Part shown: positions 24,844 to 32,531 of the stretch, in pieces
How positions within the stretch are numbered: the stretch's first letter is position 1
Layout of the letters: each line of letters opens with the position of its first letter
Source: a bacterium BMS3Abin02
GTDB lineage: Bacteria > Actinomycetota > Acidimicrobiia > Spongiisociales > UBA4744
Reading direction: 5' to 3'
Assembly (NCBI GenBank): GCA_002897675.1
Contig: BDSU01000022.1
Span: forward strand, 118,886-182,885
DNA length: 64,000 nt
The notes under the pieces: model-generated
What the model was told of the DNA's origin: nothing
Database searches by the model: none
Seen by the model: only the letters and a program-made list of their open reading frames with translations
Translations under genes and position numbers: made by a program

Positions 24844-25359
24844 CTAGATCCGGATCAGGAGCACTGGGCACGGGGCGCGTCTCGCCAACCGGGTGCTGGT
24901 TGAACCGAGGAGGCCTTCGAACATTCCCCGGCCGTGCGCCCCGGCACAGAGCAAGTCGACGTGCTCACGCTCCACCGCCTCGAGGATCGGGCGCGTGGGA
25001 TCTGCGCCCTCCACGGCGACGGCCTCGGCGTCGATACCGACGTCGGCGAATGCTTGCACGAGCGGTTCTGCTCTGCGTTCCTGCTGGTCTCTGACGTAGC
25101 GATCAAGGATCGCGTCGTCTCCCGGCCAGTTGGGAGAGAGTGTGGCCACCGGTGTCGGAGAGACGTATTCATCGTCTGTGTCGGCTCCCTGAAGAATATC
25201 GCGCTGTTCGAACAGCGCCCGCAGGTCCGACAGGAGGGTGCGCGGAATCTCCACGACCGTGAGCACCGTCACACGATCATCAGGTCTGACAAAATGCTTC
25301 AGGAAACCGGCCGTCTGGTCGGGATCGAGACTGCCGTCGGTGGCAACCATGATGTGCAT
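24844..25359 (-). CDS. Universal stress protein (UspA family), 171 aa
   Basis: This is a single Usp domain. It starts MHIMVATDGSLDPDQTAGFL and ends with the ATP-binding loop GAHGRGMFEGLLGSTSTRLA and APCPVLLIR, matching G-2x-G-9x-G(S/T). An insert at residues 45-85 (DILQGADTDDEYVSPTPVAT) is longer than in many Usps. It is probably a stress or energy-state sensor in the cytoplasm. The gene is bracketed by family iii repeats in the same orientation. Confidence 0.87.
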   Translation of the reverse strand: MHIMVATDGSLDPDQTAGFLKHFVRPDDRVTVLTVVEIPRTLLSDLRALFEQRDILQGADTDDEYVSPTPVATLSPNWPGDDAILDRYVRDQQERRAEPLVQAFADVGIDAEAVAVEGADPTRPILEAVEREHVDLLCAGAHGRGMFEGLLGSTSTRLARRAPCPVLLIRI

Positions 25360-25394
25360 GAGGGACTCCCGCGGTATCGGCTGGGGTTCAGCCT

Positions 25395-25520
25395 AGTGTC
25401 TTGGCCGGTGACGTTCGGGGTGTCGATGCCGGGGCAGGGGCGTCTGGACGAAGGCGCTCGCAACCGTTCTTGCGTGAGGCCGCCCCGCGCCATAGGCAGC
25501 CGGCTCACGCAAGAACGGGG
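25395..25520 (+). repeat. Family iii hairpin repeat, copy 2 (full length)
   Basis: The left half (25395-25442) is identical over 48 nt to 63620-63667. The right half forms a perfect 15-bp stem, CCGTTCTTGCGTGAG (25464-25478) with CTCACGCAAGAACGG (25504-25518), around a 25-nt loop. It lies between the Usp gene and the dehydrogenase gene. Confidence 0.8.
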
Positions 25521-25523
25521 GTG

Positions 25524-26222
25524 TCAGCCGGCGTCGGTACCCGCCCACGGGTCGTGTCCGATCCAGTCGCGCGCATCGAAGCGGGACCCGGTCGGCTCAT
25601 CGACGTGAGCATGCGCAAGCCGGAGGAAGATCGGAGTGATCTCCGTCGGCGTCGGAAGTTCGGCCAGATCTTCATGTGGGAACGCCGCTGCACGCATCCG
25701 CGTCGCAGTCCCGCCCGGGTTGACGGAATAGACCCGTCCGTTGACCGCCCACTCGTCTGCCAGAACCTCCAACCACCCTTCGAGGGCGAACTTGGAGACG
25801 GCGTAGGCGCCCCAACCCTTCCTGCCGGCCCTCCCCACGGAACTGGAGACACCGATGACGGTCGGGAAGGGGCCGTAGTGAGCGGTAAGGGCTCGATGCA
25901 GAAGCTGAACGGCCGTGATATTGACCTCGAGGACACGCCGCCAGGCCTGCTCCGGGTAGTTCTCGAGTTCGGTTCGAGGGGGGCCAAGAACGCTCGCAGC
26001 ATGGACGACGACATCGACGTCCTCGCCTTCGAGTGCCTCAACGAGCCTCGCGCGGGTCTCGGCGACGGTGATATCCCCGGGAATCGATCGCGGATCTCCC
26101 GTCCGTTCGGTTCGCGCCATCGACCACACATCGGCCCCTTCATGGCGATATGCGTCAACGAGAGCGCTTCCGATGCCGGAAGAACCACCGGTCACGAGGA
26201 TTCGACGTCCGACGAGATGCAT
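25524..26222 (-). CDS. Short-chain dehydrogenase/reductase, 232 aa
   Basis: The cofactor loop is TGGSSGIGS near the N-terminus, followed by DVVVHAASVLGPP (replacing the usual NNAG), VIGVSSSVGRAG with the catalytic serine, and YAVSKFALEGW with the Tyr-Lys pair. PGGTATRMR and the C-terminal region fit a classical SDR. The substrate is unknown. ATG 26222 aligns best with the family start; GTG 26243 would add seven residues. Its start faces the mraZ promoter, so the two may share regulation. Confidence 0.83.
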   Translation of the reverse strand: MHLVGRRILVTGGSSGIGSALVDAYRHEGADVWSMARTERTGDPRSIPGDITVAETRARLVEALEGEDVDVVVHAASVLGPPRTELENYPEQAWRRVLEVNITAVQLLHRALTAHYGPFPTVIGVSSSVGRAGRKGWGAYAVSKFALEGWLEVLADEWAVNGRVYSVNPGGTATRMRAAAFPHEDLAELPTPTEITPIFLRLAHAHVDEPTGSRFDARDWIGHDPWAGTDAG

Positions 26223-26277
26223 GGTGGACAGCTTACGATGCACCTATCTACGGATGGAACACGGGGGAGTGAATTGG

Positions 26278-26318
26278 TTGACATGTGGTGCGAAATGGGC
26301 CATAGTGGTGCGCAGTGG
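26278..26318 (+). promoter_or_regulatory. mraZ promoter overlapped by four MraZ-type boxes
   Basis: TTGACA (26278-26283), 17 bases, then CATAGT (26301-26306) forms a good sigma-70-type promoter. TGG triplets start at 26286, 26296, 26306 and 26316, exactly 10 nt apart, each followed by two further bases. This matches the known MraZ operator layout of short TGG repeats spaced by 5 nt. The boxes overlap the -10 and the start point, consistent with autorepression of the whole cell-division cluster. Confidence 0.75.
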
Positions 26319-26351
26319 AGGACCGCAGATGCAATTATCGGAGACTGAGCC

Positions 26352-26783
26352 GTGTTCCTCGGTGAATATCGGCACACGCTCGACCCGAAGGGCCGCGTCG
26401 TGTTGCCCGCCGAGTTCCGTGCTCAGCTCGCCGACGGCTGCGTCGTCACCAAGGGGCAGGAGCGATGCCTCTACATCTTCCCTCTCGACCGATGGGCCGA
26501 AGAGGTGGAGAGATTGAATCGCCTGCCCCGCACGAACAGAAAGGTTCGCGCCTATACGCGTTCGGTATTCGCCGGCGCCAAGAAGGAGACCCCTGATCGG
26601 CAAGGGCGAATCGTGCTTCCCGAACGCCTCCGCGACTACGCGGATCTCGATCGGGAGGCCGTGGTAGTGGGTATCGCGGACCGCATTGAGATCTGGAACC
26701 AGGAGAGCTGGGAACAGCTCTCCTCCGAAGCCGACGATATCTACGCCGACATCGAGGAGGAATTCGGCACCGAAGGAATCTGA
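26352..26783 (+). CDS. mraZ: Transcriptional regulator MraZ, 143 aa
   Basis: MraZ has two AbrB-like DNA-binding repeats. The first has MFLGEYRHTLDPKGRVVLPA and EFR, the second has KKETPDRQGRIVLPERLRDY; the DxxGRxxLP core is present in both. MraZ normally represses its own operon and heads the dcw cluster, as it does here. It starts at GTG 26352 about 35-40 nt after the predicted transcription start, with four TGG boxes upstream. Rings of MraZ contact such repeats on DNA. Confidence 0.95.
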   Translation: MFLGEYRHTLDPKGRVVLPAEFRAQLADGCVVTKGQERCLYIFPLDRWAEEVERLNRLPRTNRKVRAYTRSVFAGAKKETPDRQGRIVLPERLRDYADLDREAVVVGIADRIEIWNQESWEQLSSEADDIYADIEEEFGTEGI

Positions 26784-26801
26784 GCGCACCCAGGACTGGT
26801 G

Positions 26802-26885
26802 CATTGCCAGCCCCCCGGAACCATGAGGAAAGCCCCTTACTCCGCCCGCTTCCCAATGGTGCCAGCGCCCGGGGGGCTGGCAATG
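26802..26885 (+). promoter_or_regulatory. 17-bp perfect inverted repeat enclosing the rsmH start codon
   Basis: CATTGCCAGCCCCCCGG (26802-26818) and CCGGGGGGCTGGCAATG (26869-26885) are exact reverse complements separated by 50 nt. The right arm contains the whole ATG of rsmH (26883-26885) and its G-rich upstream sequence. In RNA this would form a very stable hairpin hiding the start codon. It could be a translation switch, an attenuator after mraZ, or an inserted repeat. Confidence 0.75.
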
Positions 26886-27797
26886 AATCAGACACCGGAC
26901 AAGAACGCGTACCACAGACCCGTCATGGTCGACGAGGTGGTCGACCTGCTGCGTCCAGTTCCGGACGGCATCATCGTGGACGCCACCTACGGCGGTGGCG
27001 GCCACAGTCGAGCCCTTGCCCGGCAACTGGGCCATCCGATCCTTGCGATCGATCGGGATCCGGATGCCGCATCGCTCTCCGCCGGGGTTCGCGCCCGAAA
27101 CTTCCGAGATCTTGCATCTTTGCTCGAGGAGGAGGGTGTCGACGAGATCTCAGGTGCCTTGTTCGATTTGGGCGTCTCTTCACACCAACTCGACGAGCCG
27201 GCTCGCGGCTTCTCGTATCGAACCCACGGCCCCCTCGACATGCGCATGGGTCCGGACGCTGCAACGGCTGCAGGCGAGATGGTCAACGAGTGGGACGAGA
27301 ACGACCTCGCTCGAATCCTGCGGACGCTGGGCGAGGAGCGATTCGCGGACCGTGTCGCGAGAGCAATCGTGCGAGCACGTCCGATCCGCGACACGGTGCA
27401 ACTCGCGGACGTGGTGCGTGATGCCATCCCTGCCGCGACTCGTCGAACCGGTGGGCATCCCGCCCGTCGCACGTTTCAGGCTCTCAGGATCGCCGTCAAC
27501 GAAGAACTCGAAGCACTCGAGTCGGGGCTCGATGCTGCAGTCGATTCTCTGACTCCCGGAGGCCGGTGCGTGGTGATCTCCTACCACTCGCTCGAAGACC
27601 GCATCGTCAAGCGGCGGTTCCTCAGCGGCAGCCAGGGATGCGTGTGCCCTCCCGATCTGCCGGTGTGCGGATGCGGCCAGAGCGCGGAGCTCCGCATTCT
27701 GACTCGCCGACCGGTGACACCTCGAGAAGAGGAGATCGCCGGCAATCCGAGAGCGCGCAGCGCGAAGCTTCGAGCTGCCGAGAAGGTGGCGGCATGA
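26883..27797 (+). CDS. rsmH: 16S rRNA (cytosine1402-N4)-methyltransferase RsmH, 304 aa
   Basis: RsmH is a SAM-dependent methyltransferase acting on the decoding center of 16S rRNA. It begins AYHRPVMVDEVVDLL, binds SAM through VDATYGGGGHSRA, and has LFDLGVSSHQLDEPARGFSY, then GPLDMRM, RRTFQALRIAVNEEL and ISYHSLEDRIVKRRF. A CxC-rich segment (CVCPPDLPVCGCG) lies in the usual place. ATG 26883 fits family length. Upstream in-frame starts at 26799 (GTG) and 26823 or 26856 (ATG) are possible if the hairpin at the start blocks initiation there. It overlaps ftsL by 4 nt. Confidence 0.95.
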   Translation: MNQTPDKNAYHRPVMVDEVVDLLRPVPDGIIVDATYGGGGHSRALARQLGHPILAIDRDPDAASLSAGVRARNFRDLASLLEEEGVDEISGALFDLGVSSHQLDEPARGFSYRTHGPLDMRMGPDAATAAGEMVNEWDENDLARILRTLGEERFADRVARAIVRARPIRDTVQLADVVRDAIPAATRRTGGHPARRTFQALRIAVNEELEALESGLDAAVDSLTPGGRCVVISYHSLEDRIVKRRFLSGSQGCVCPPDLPVCGCGQSAELRILTRRPVTPREEEIAGNPRARSAKLRAAEKVAA

Positions 27798-28198
27798 CGG
27801 CTCGGCCGGCACGCGTTGTCCAGGTGGATCGCCGGCTGAGGGTGATTGCCGGCAGGCGTTCGGTGCGGCCGAGACTCGGAACGTGGGTACTGTTCACCGC
27901 TCTCGCCATCGCGCTCTTCTTCGCTCTCATCCTCTCCCGTGTCGCGCTGGACAAGCCGGCACTCGAGATGAACGATCTTTCCAAGCAGATCGAGGCGGAG
28001 CAGGTCCAGTACCAGCAGCTACGCCTCGAGGTTGCTCGTCTACAGGCTCCGGAGCGCATTGTCCCGCTCGCGGAAGAGTTGGGTCTGACGTACCCGGACG
28101 AGGTTCGCGTAGTCGTTGCCGACGGTGTGGGTGACCGTCGGCCTCCAACCGAGGACCGCTTCGCCGATGTGAGGTCGATCCTCACCGCATCGCCATGA
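27794..28198 (+). CDS. ftsL: Cell division protein FtsL, 134 aa
   Basis: This is a bitopic membrane protein with a basic cytoplasmic N-terminus (about 35 residues) and one membrane helix (WVLFTALAIALFFALILSRV). A periplasmic-side coiled coil follows (LSKQIEAEQVQYQQLRLEVA). FtsL forms the FtsQLB complex that activates septal FtsWI. Sequence identity in this family is low, so the call rests mainly on topology and its position between rsmH and ftsI. It starts in an ATGA overlap with rsmH. Confidence 0.85.
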   Translation: MTARPARVVQVDRRLRVIAGRRSVRPRLGTWVLFTALAIALFFALILSRVALDKPALEMNDLSKQIEAEQVQYQQLRLEVARLQAPERIVPLAEELGLTYPDEVRVVVADGVGDRRPPTEDRFADVRSILTASP

Positions 28199-28289
28199 GG
28201 ATCACCGGAACCAGTGCTGGCGGCCGGAGCCTCGCGGAGAGAGCGTCCCCGGAGGCGCTTACCGCGATCTTTCGGCCGCGGAGGTAGCC

Positions 28290-30032
28290 GTGGGCGGTCG
28301 GCCGCGAGGCCGCCGCTCGGGCCGAGGACGTCTGGTAATCGTCGCGTTGGTAGTGCTCGTCGCATGGTTCGGCGTCGGTGTGCGCCTGTTCCAGCTACAG
28401 ATCGTCCAAGCTGCGGACCTCAAGGAGATGGGTCTGGAGCAGAGAACAAGGGTGAAGGTGCTCGCTGCGGAACGCGGCACGATCTATGACAGAGACGGGC
28501 GTGAACTCGCCATCACCGTCCAGGGGAGAACGATCGGTGCGGACACCGACCAGCTCCAGCAGCCGACTCAGGTCGCCGAACTGCTGGCCGTCACCTTGGG
28601 AATCGATCAAGCACAGGTGTTGGAGACCCTTCAGTCCGGTCGAAGGTGGGTGACGGTCGCACGTCAGATCGACGCCGAAACCGCGGCGCAGGTGGAGAGA
28701 CTCGAACTGCCCGGCATCTACTCATATCCGGAAGCGATGCGCGTCTACCCGGAAGGGTCCCTTGCTGCGCAAGTGCTGGGCTTCGTCGACCCGGACGGCA
28801 ACGGCCTCGAAGGTCTCGAGTACCGATACGACGAGCAACTCAGCGGGACACCGGGGGAGGTCAGGTTCGAACAAGATCTGGAGGGGAACGTGATCCCTCA
28901 GGGCCGGTACGACCTTCGCCCCGCCATTCCTGGCAGCGATCTCGTGACAACGATCGACAGAGACATCGAGTTCATCGCCGAGCGCGAGTGTAAGGCGACG
29001 CTCGAACGGACGGAGGCGAAACGGTGCACGGTCGTCGTGCTCGATCCCTCAACCGGGGAGGTGCTGGCCATGGTCGTGGTGCCGGGTTTTGATCCCAACG
29101 ACCGCAGCGCCTCCAATCCAGACGACTGGGTGAACTGGGCCGTCCTCGGCACGTATGAGCCGGGGAGCGCCGAGAAGCTCATCACGATCGCTGCGGCGCT
29201 CGAGGAGCGTGCCGTCAACGCCGCCACGACGTTCGAGGTTCCCGATGTGATCGAGGTGGTCGACGGAGCCTGCGAAGGCCGCTTCAGCGCTGCCGGCGAT
29301 CAGATCAACGGCTGTTACCACGATGCGGAGCGACATCCCATCGAGACCCTCAGCGTGAGGGACATCGTGACCAGATCGTCGAACGTCGGGACGATCCTCA
29401 TCGGCCAACGGCTCGGTGATTCGAATCTCGCCCGGTACATCGATGCGTTCGGCCTCGGCAGGAAAACCGGCATCGATGTTCCTGGAGAGTCTCCGGGCAG
29501 GCTGAACCTTGACCCCACCTGCCCTTCCTGCTTCGCCTCCGCAGCCATCGGCTACGCGGTTTCGGTGACTCCGCTTCAGATGGCGGCGGCCTATGGAGCG
29601 GTGGCCAACGACGGCGTCTGGGTCCAACCGCATCTCGTTCGCGAGCTCGTCGACGGATCCGGAGTCCAGCGTCCGATCTCACCAGAGGAGCGGCGAGTCG
29701 TCTCGGCCGAAACGGCCCTCGTCATGAGGTCGCTTCTTCGCAATGTGGTGGAGAGCAGCGAAGGAACAGGCGGAAAAGCGCGAATCCCCGGCTACACGGC
29801 AGCGGGGAAGACCGGTACCGCCCGCAAGTTCGTGCCGGGGGAAGGCTATACGGACGACTACGTGGTGAGCTTCGTCGGGATGGCCCCGGCGAGCAATCCC
29901 CGGATCGTCGTCGCGGTCGTTGTCGATTCGCCCAGGATCGGTTCGAGTGGCGGGAGAGTCGCTGCACCGGCGTTCTCCAAGATCGCCGAAGACACGTTGC
30001 ACCGCCTTGGAGTGCCCCCCGATGCACCATGA
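28290..30032 (+). CDS. ftsI: Septal peptidoglycan transpeptidase FtsI (PBP3, class B PBP), 580 aa
   Basis: A short basic N-terminus and one membrane helix (about residues 14-33) are followed by the pedestal domain and the transpeptidase domain. The active-site motifs are SxxK in YEPGSAEKLITIAAAL, SxN in TRSSNVGT and KTGT in AAGKTGTARKF. FtsI cross-links septal peptidoglycan and pairs with FtsW. The GTG start at 28290 follows GGAGG. The 91-nt gap after ftsL is one of the few real gaps in the cluster. It overlaps murE by 11 nt. Confidence 0.95.
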   Translation: MGGRPRGRRSGRGRLVIVALVVLVAWFGVGVRLFQLQIVQAADLKEMGLEQRTRVKVLAAERGTIYDRDGRELAITVQGRTIGADTDQLQQPTQVAELLAVTLGIDQAQVLETLQSGRRWVTVARQIDAETAAQVERLELPGIYSYPEAMRVYPEGSLAAQVLGFVDPDGNGLEGLEYRYDEQLSGTPGEVRFEQDLEGNVIPQGRYDLRPAIPGSDLVTTIDRDIEFIAERECKATLERTEAKRCTVVVLDPSTGEVLAMVVVPGFDPNDRSASNPDDWVNWAVLGTYEPGSAEKLITIAAALEERAVNAATTFEVPDVIEVVDGACEGRFSAAGDQINGCYHDAERHPIETLSVRDIVTRSSNVGTILIGQRLGDSNLARYIDAFGLGRKTGIDVPGESPGRLNLDPTCPSCFASAAIGYAVSVTPLQMAAAYGAVANDGVWVQPHLVRELVDGSGVQRPISPEERRVVSAETALVMRSLLRNVVESSEGTGGKARIPGYTAAGKTGTARKFVPGEGYTDDYVVSFVGMAPASNPRIVVAVVVDSPRIGSSGGRVAAPAFSKIAEDTLHRLGVPPDAP

Positions 30033-31470
30033 GACAGTAACGCTTTCGACGCTCGCCGCACGTGTCGGCGGACGCGTGATCGGACCCGACGTCCGGATCG
30101 AAGACGTCGAACATGACAGCAGGCGTGTGCGCCCCGGCGCGCTGTTTGTCGCTATCCCTGGGTTCACGACGGACGGCCACAGGTTCGTCGACGCGGCCGC
30201 AGCGGCCGGGGCCGCAGCGGTGTGTATCGAGCATCCGGTCCAGGTTCCTGTCCCACAGTTGGTCGTCGCCGAGACCCGCACCGTGCTGGGTCCCCTCGCG
30301 GCAGCCGTCCACGGGTATCCCGCCAGGGAGATGGCCGTCGTCGGAGTCACCGGCACCAACGGCAAGACGATGGTCACCTACTTCCTCGACACGATCCTGC
30401 GCAGCGCGGGAGTGCGCTCGGCGCTGATCGGAACCATTGGAGCTCGCATCGGCACAGAAACCATTTCGCTGGAACGCACGACGCCAGAAGCGTCAGACCT
30501 CCAGCGCCTGCTGGCGCGAATGCGCGACGAGCGCGTTCAAGCCGTCTCGATGGAGGTATCATCGCATTCGTTGGTCTTGCACCGCGTCGACGGCACGGTG
30601 TTTCGGGTCGCAGCTTTTACGAATCTCACGCAGGACCACCTCGACTTTCACCAGGACATGGACACGTACTTCAACGCGAAAGCTCAGCTCTTCTCGCCGA
30701 CGAAGACAAGGGAGGCGGTCGTCTTCATTGACGATCCGTACGGTGCCCGGCTGGCCGAGTCGACCCGTCTGCCGACCACCACTGTTGGTTTCGGAGCAGA
30801 CGCAGACATTCGCGCCGTCTCCGTGCATTCGGGCGCAGCCGTCAGCAGCTTCGCCCTGGTCACCGTCGAGGGACGATTCGCCGTGCACCTTCCGATCGGA
30901 GGGGAGTTCAATGTGGCGAATGCCTTGGTTGCCGCGGGGTGTGCCCGTAGCGTTGGAATCAACATGAACGAAATCTCATCAGGTCTCGGGAACGTCGAAC
31001 CGGTGCCCGGTCGCTTCGAGATCGTCAGCGGTGACCAGCCGGTCGCCGTGATCGTCGACTACGCGCATACGCCCGACGGCATCGGAGCCGCCATCGACGC
31101 TGCCAGAGGGGCGGTCCCGGGGAGAGTGATCGTTGTCTTCGGCGCAGGCGGCGATCGGGATCATGGCAAGCGTCCGCTCATGGGCGCCGCCGCATCTTGC
31201 GCCGATATCGTGGTCGTAACCAACGACAATCCGAGGTCAGAAGATCCGGCCGAGATCGCAGACCAGGTCGCTTCAGGTGTCGTCGGATCGGAGCCGCTCA
31301 TCGACCTGGACCGGCGGAGCGCGATCTTCGAAGCCGTGCGAATCGCGGAGCCGGGAGACATCGTCCTGATCCTCGGCAAAGGACACGAGCAGGGCCAGGA
31401 GTTCGCGGATCGAACGGTGCCGTTCGACGACCGGGAGGTGGCCCGCGAGGCGTTGGAGGCCCGCGCGTGA
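30022..31470 (+). CDS. murE: UDP-MurNAc-tripeptide synthetase MurE, 482 aa
   Basis: MurE adds the third amino acid to the peptidoglycan stem peptide. The ATP loop is GTNGKT (111-116), with TTPEASDLQRLLARM, NLTQDHLDFHQDMD and VDYAHTPDGI in order. The DNPR motif (402-405) is the one associated with meso-diaminopimelate, so a DAP-type wall is predicted. In the standard order murF should follow, but the murE stop overlaps the mraY GTG start directly, so murF is absent here. Confidence 0.95.
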   Translation: MHHETVTLSTLAARVGGRVIGPDVRIEDVEHDSRRVRPGALFVAIPGFTTDGHRFVDAAAAAGAAAVCIEHPVQVPVPQLVVAETRTVLGPLAAAVHGYPAREMAVVGVTGTNGKTMVTYFLDTILRSAGVRSALIGTIGARIGTETISLERTTPEASDLQRLLARMRDERVQAVSMEVSSHSLVLHRVDGTVFRVAAFTNLTQDHLDFHQDMDTYFNAKAQLFSPTKTREAVVFIDDPYGARLAESTRLPTTTVGFGADADIRAVSVHSGAAVSSFALVTVEGRFAVHLPIGGEFNVANALVAAGCARSVGINMNEISSGLGNVEPVPGRFEIVSGDQPVAVIVDYAHTPDGIGAAIDAARGAVPGRVIVVFGAGGDRDHGKRPLMGAAASCADIVVVTNDNPRSEDPAEIADQVASGVVGSEPLIDLDRRSAIFEAVRIAEPGDIVLILGKGHEQGQEFADRTVPFDDREVAREALEARA

Positions 31471-32531
31471 TTACCTTGTTGATCTCTGCCGGCGTGGCTT
31501 TTGTCGTTTCGATCCTGGCGACCCCGTGGGCGGTACGCAAGCTTCGGCAGCACAACATCGGTCAGTTCATTCAAGAGGAAGTCTCGGGTCATCTACACAA
31601 GCAGGGCACCCCGACGATGGGTGGCGTCGTGATGATCGGCGCCGTCCTCATCGGCTATCTCGTCTCGCACGTCAGACTGTGGGGGGTTGAAGGATTTCAC
31701 CTGTCCATCATCCCTTTTTCACGAGGCGGGCTACTGGCACTGTTGGCGCTCACCGGCATGGGGGCGATCGGCCTCGTCGACGACTACCTGAAGGTCTCCA
31801 GGAAACGGAGTCTGGGGCTTGGAAAGGCGGCGAAGCTCGGTGGGCAGCTCACCGTGGCTGCGCTGTTCGCGTGGGGAGCGACCAACGCCGGCATCTCCAC
31901 GGAGCTGTCGTTCGCCCGTCCGCTCGGCATCGACCTGGGTGTGTTCTTCGTGGTTCTCGTTCTGGTGATGCTCGCGGGAACCGCGAACGCCGTGAACCTC
32001 ACAGACGGTATGGACGGGCTCGCTGCAGGGTCCGCTGTCCTCGTCTTCGGTGCATTCGTGATCATCGGGTACTGGAAGTTCCGGCACTGGGAGTTCTACA
32101 GCGCACTGGACCCGCTCGAGGCGGGGGTCGTCTCGGCGGCGATGGCCGGCGCCCTCCTCGGTTTTCTCTGGTGGAATGCCGCCCCTGCGCGAATCTTCAT
32201 GGGCGATGTGGGCTCTCAGGCACTGGGTGGGCTGATGGCGGCTCTTGCGCTGCTCACCAACACGCAGCTCCTCCTGATCCTCCTCGGAGGCCTCTACGTT
32301 GCCGAAACGGCATCGGTGATCCTGCAGGTTGCGAGTTTCAAGTTGACGGGGCGGCGCATCTTCCGGATGGCTCCATTCCACTATCACTTCGACCTCGGTG
32401 GTTGGCCCGAGACCACGGTCGTCGTGCGCTTCTGGATCATCGCGGGGCTCTGCGTGGCGCTGGCTCTCGGCATCTTCTACGGCGACTTCATCAACAGCGG
32501 ACTTCTCGATGTCCCGTTCGGAGCCAACTGA
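31467..32531 (+). CDS. mraY: Phospho-MurNAc-pentapeptide transferase MraY, 354 aa
   Basis: MraY is an integral membrane enzyme with about ten helices that makes lipid I from UDP-MurNAc-pentapeptide and undecaprenyl phosphate. Signature segments are HLHKQGTPTMGG, GLVDDYLK (catalytic Asp pair), NAVNLTDGMDGLA, PARIFMGDVGSQALGG and PFHYHFDLGGWPE. The start is GTG 31467, overlapping the murE stop. The stop overlaps the murD ATG by one base. MraY needs the pentapeptide, hence a murF elsewhere. Confidence 0.95.
   Translation: MITLLISAGVAFVVSILATPWAVRKLRQHNIGQFIQEEVSGHLHKQGTPTMGGVVMIGAVLIGYLVSHVRLWGVEGFHLSIIPFSRGGLLALLALTGMGAIGLVDDYLKVSRKRSLGLGKAAKLGGQLTVAALFAWGATNAGISTELSFARPLGIDLGVFFVVLVLVMLAGTANAVNLTDGMDGLAAGSAVLVFGAFVIIGYWKFRHWEFYSALDPLEAGVVSAAMAGALLGFLWWNAAPARIFMGDVGSQALGGLMAALALLTNTQLLLILLGGLYVAETASVILQVASFKLTGRRIFRMAPFHYHFDLGGWPETTVVVRFWIIAGLCVALALGIFYGDFINSGLLDVPFGAN

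Noticed and set aside
24147..25520. Active integrative element around the recombinase-like gene
   Set aside because: The recombinase lacks key catalytic residues and no flanking target duplications or cargo genes were found; kept only as a repeat cluster.
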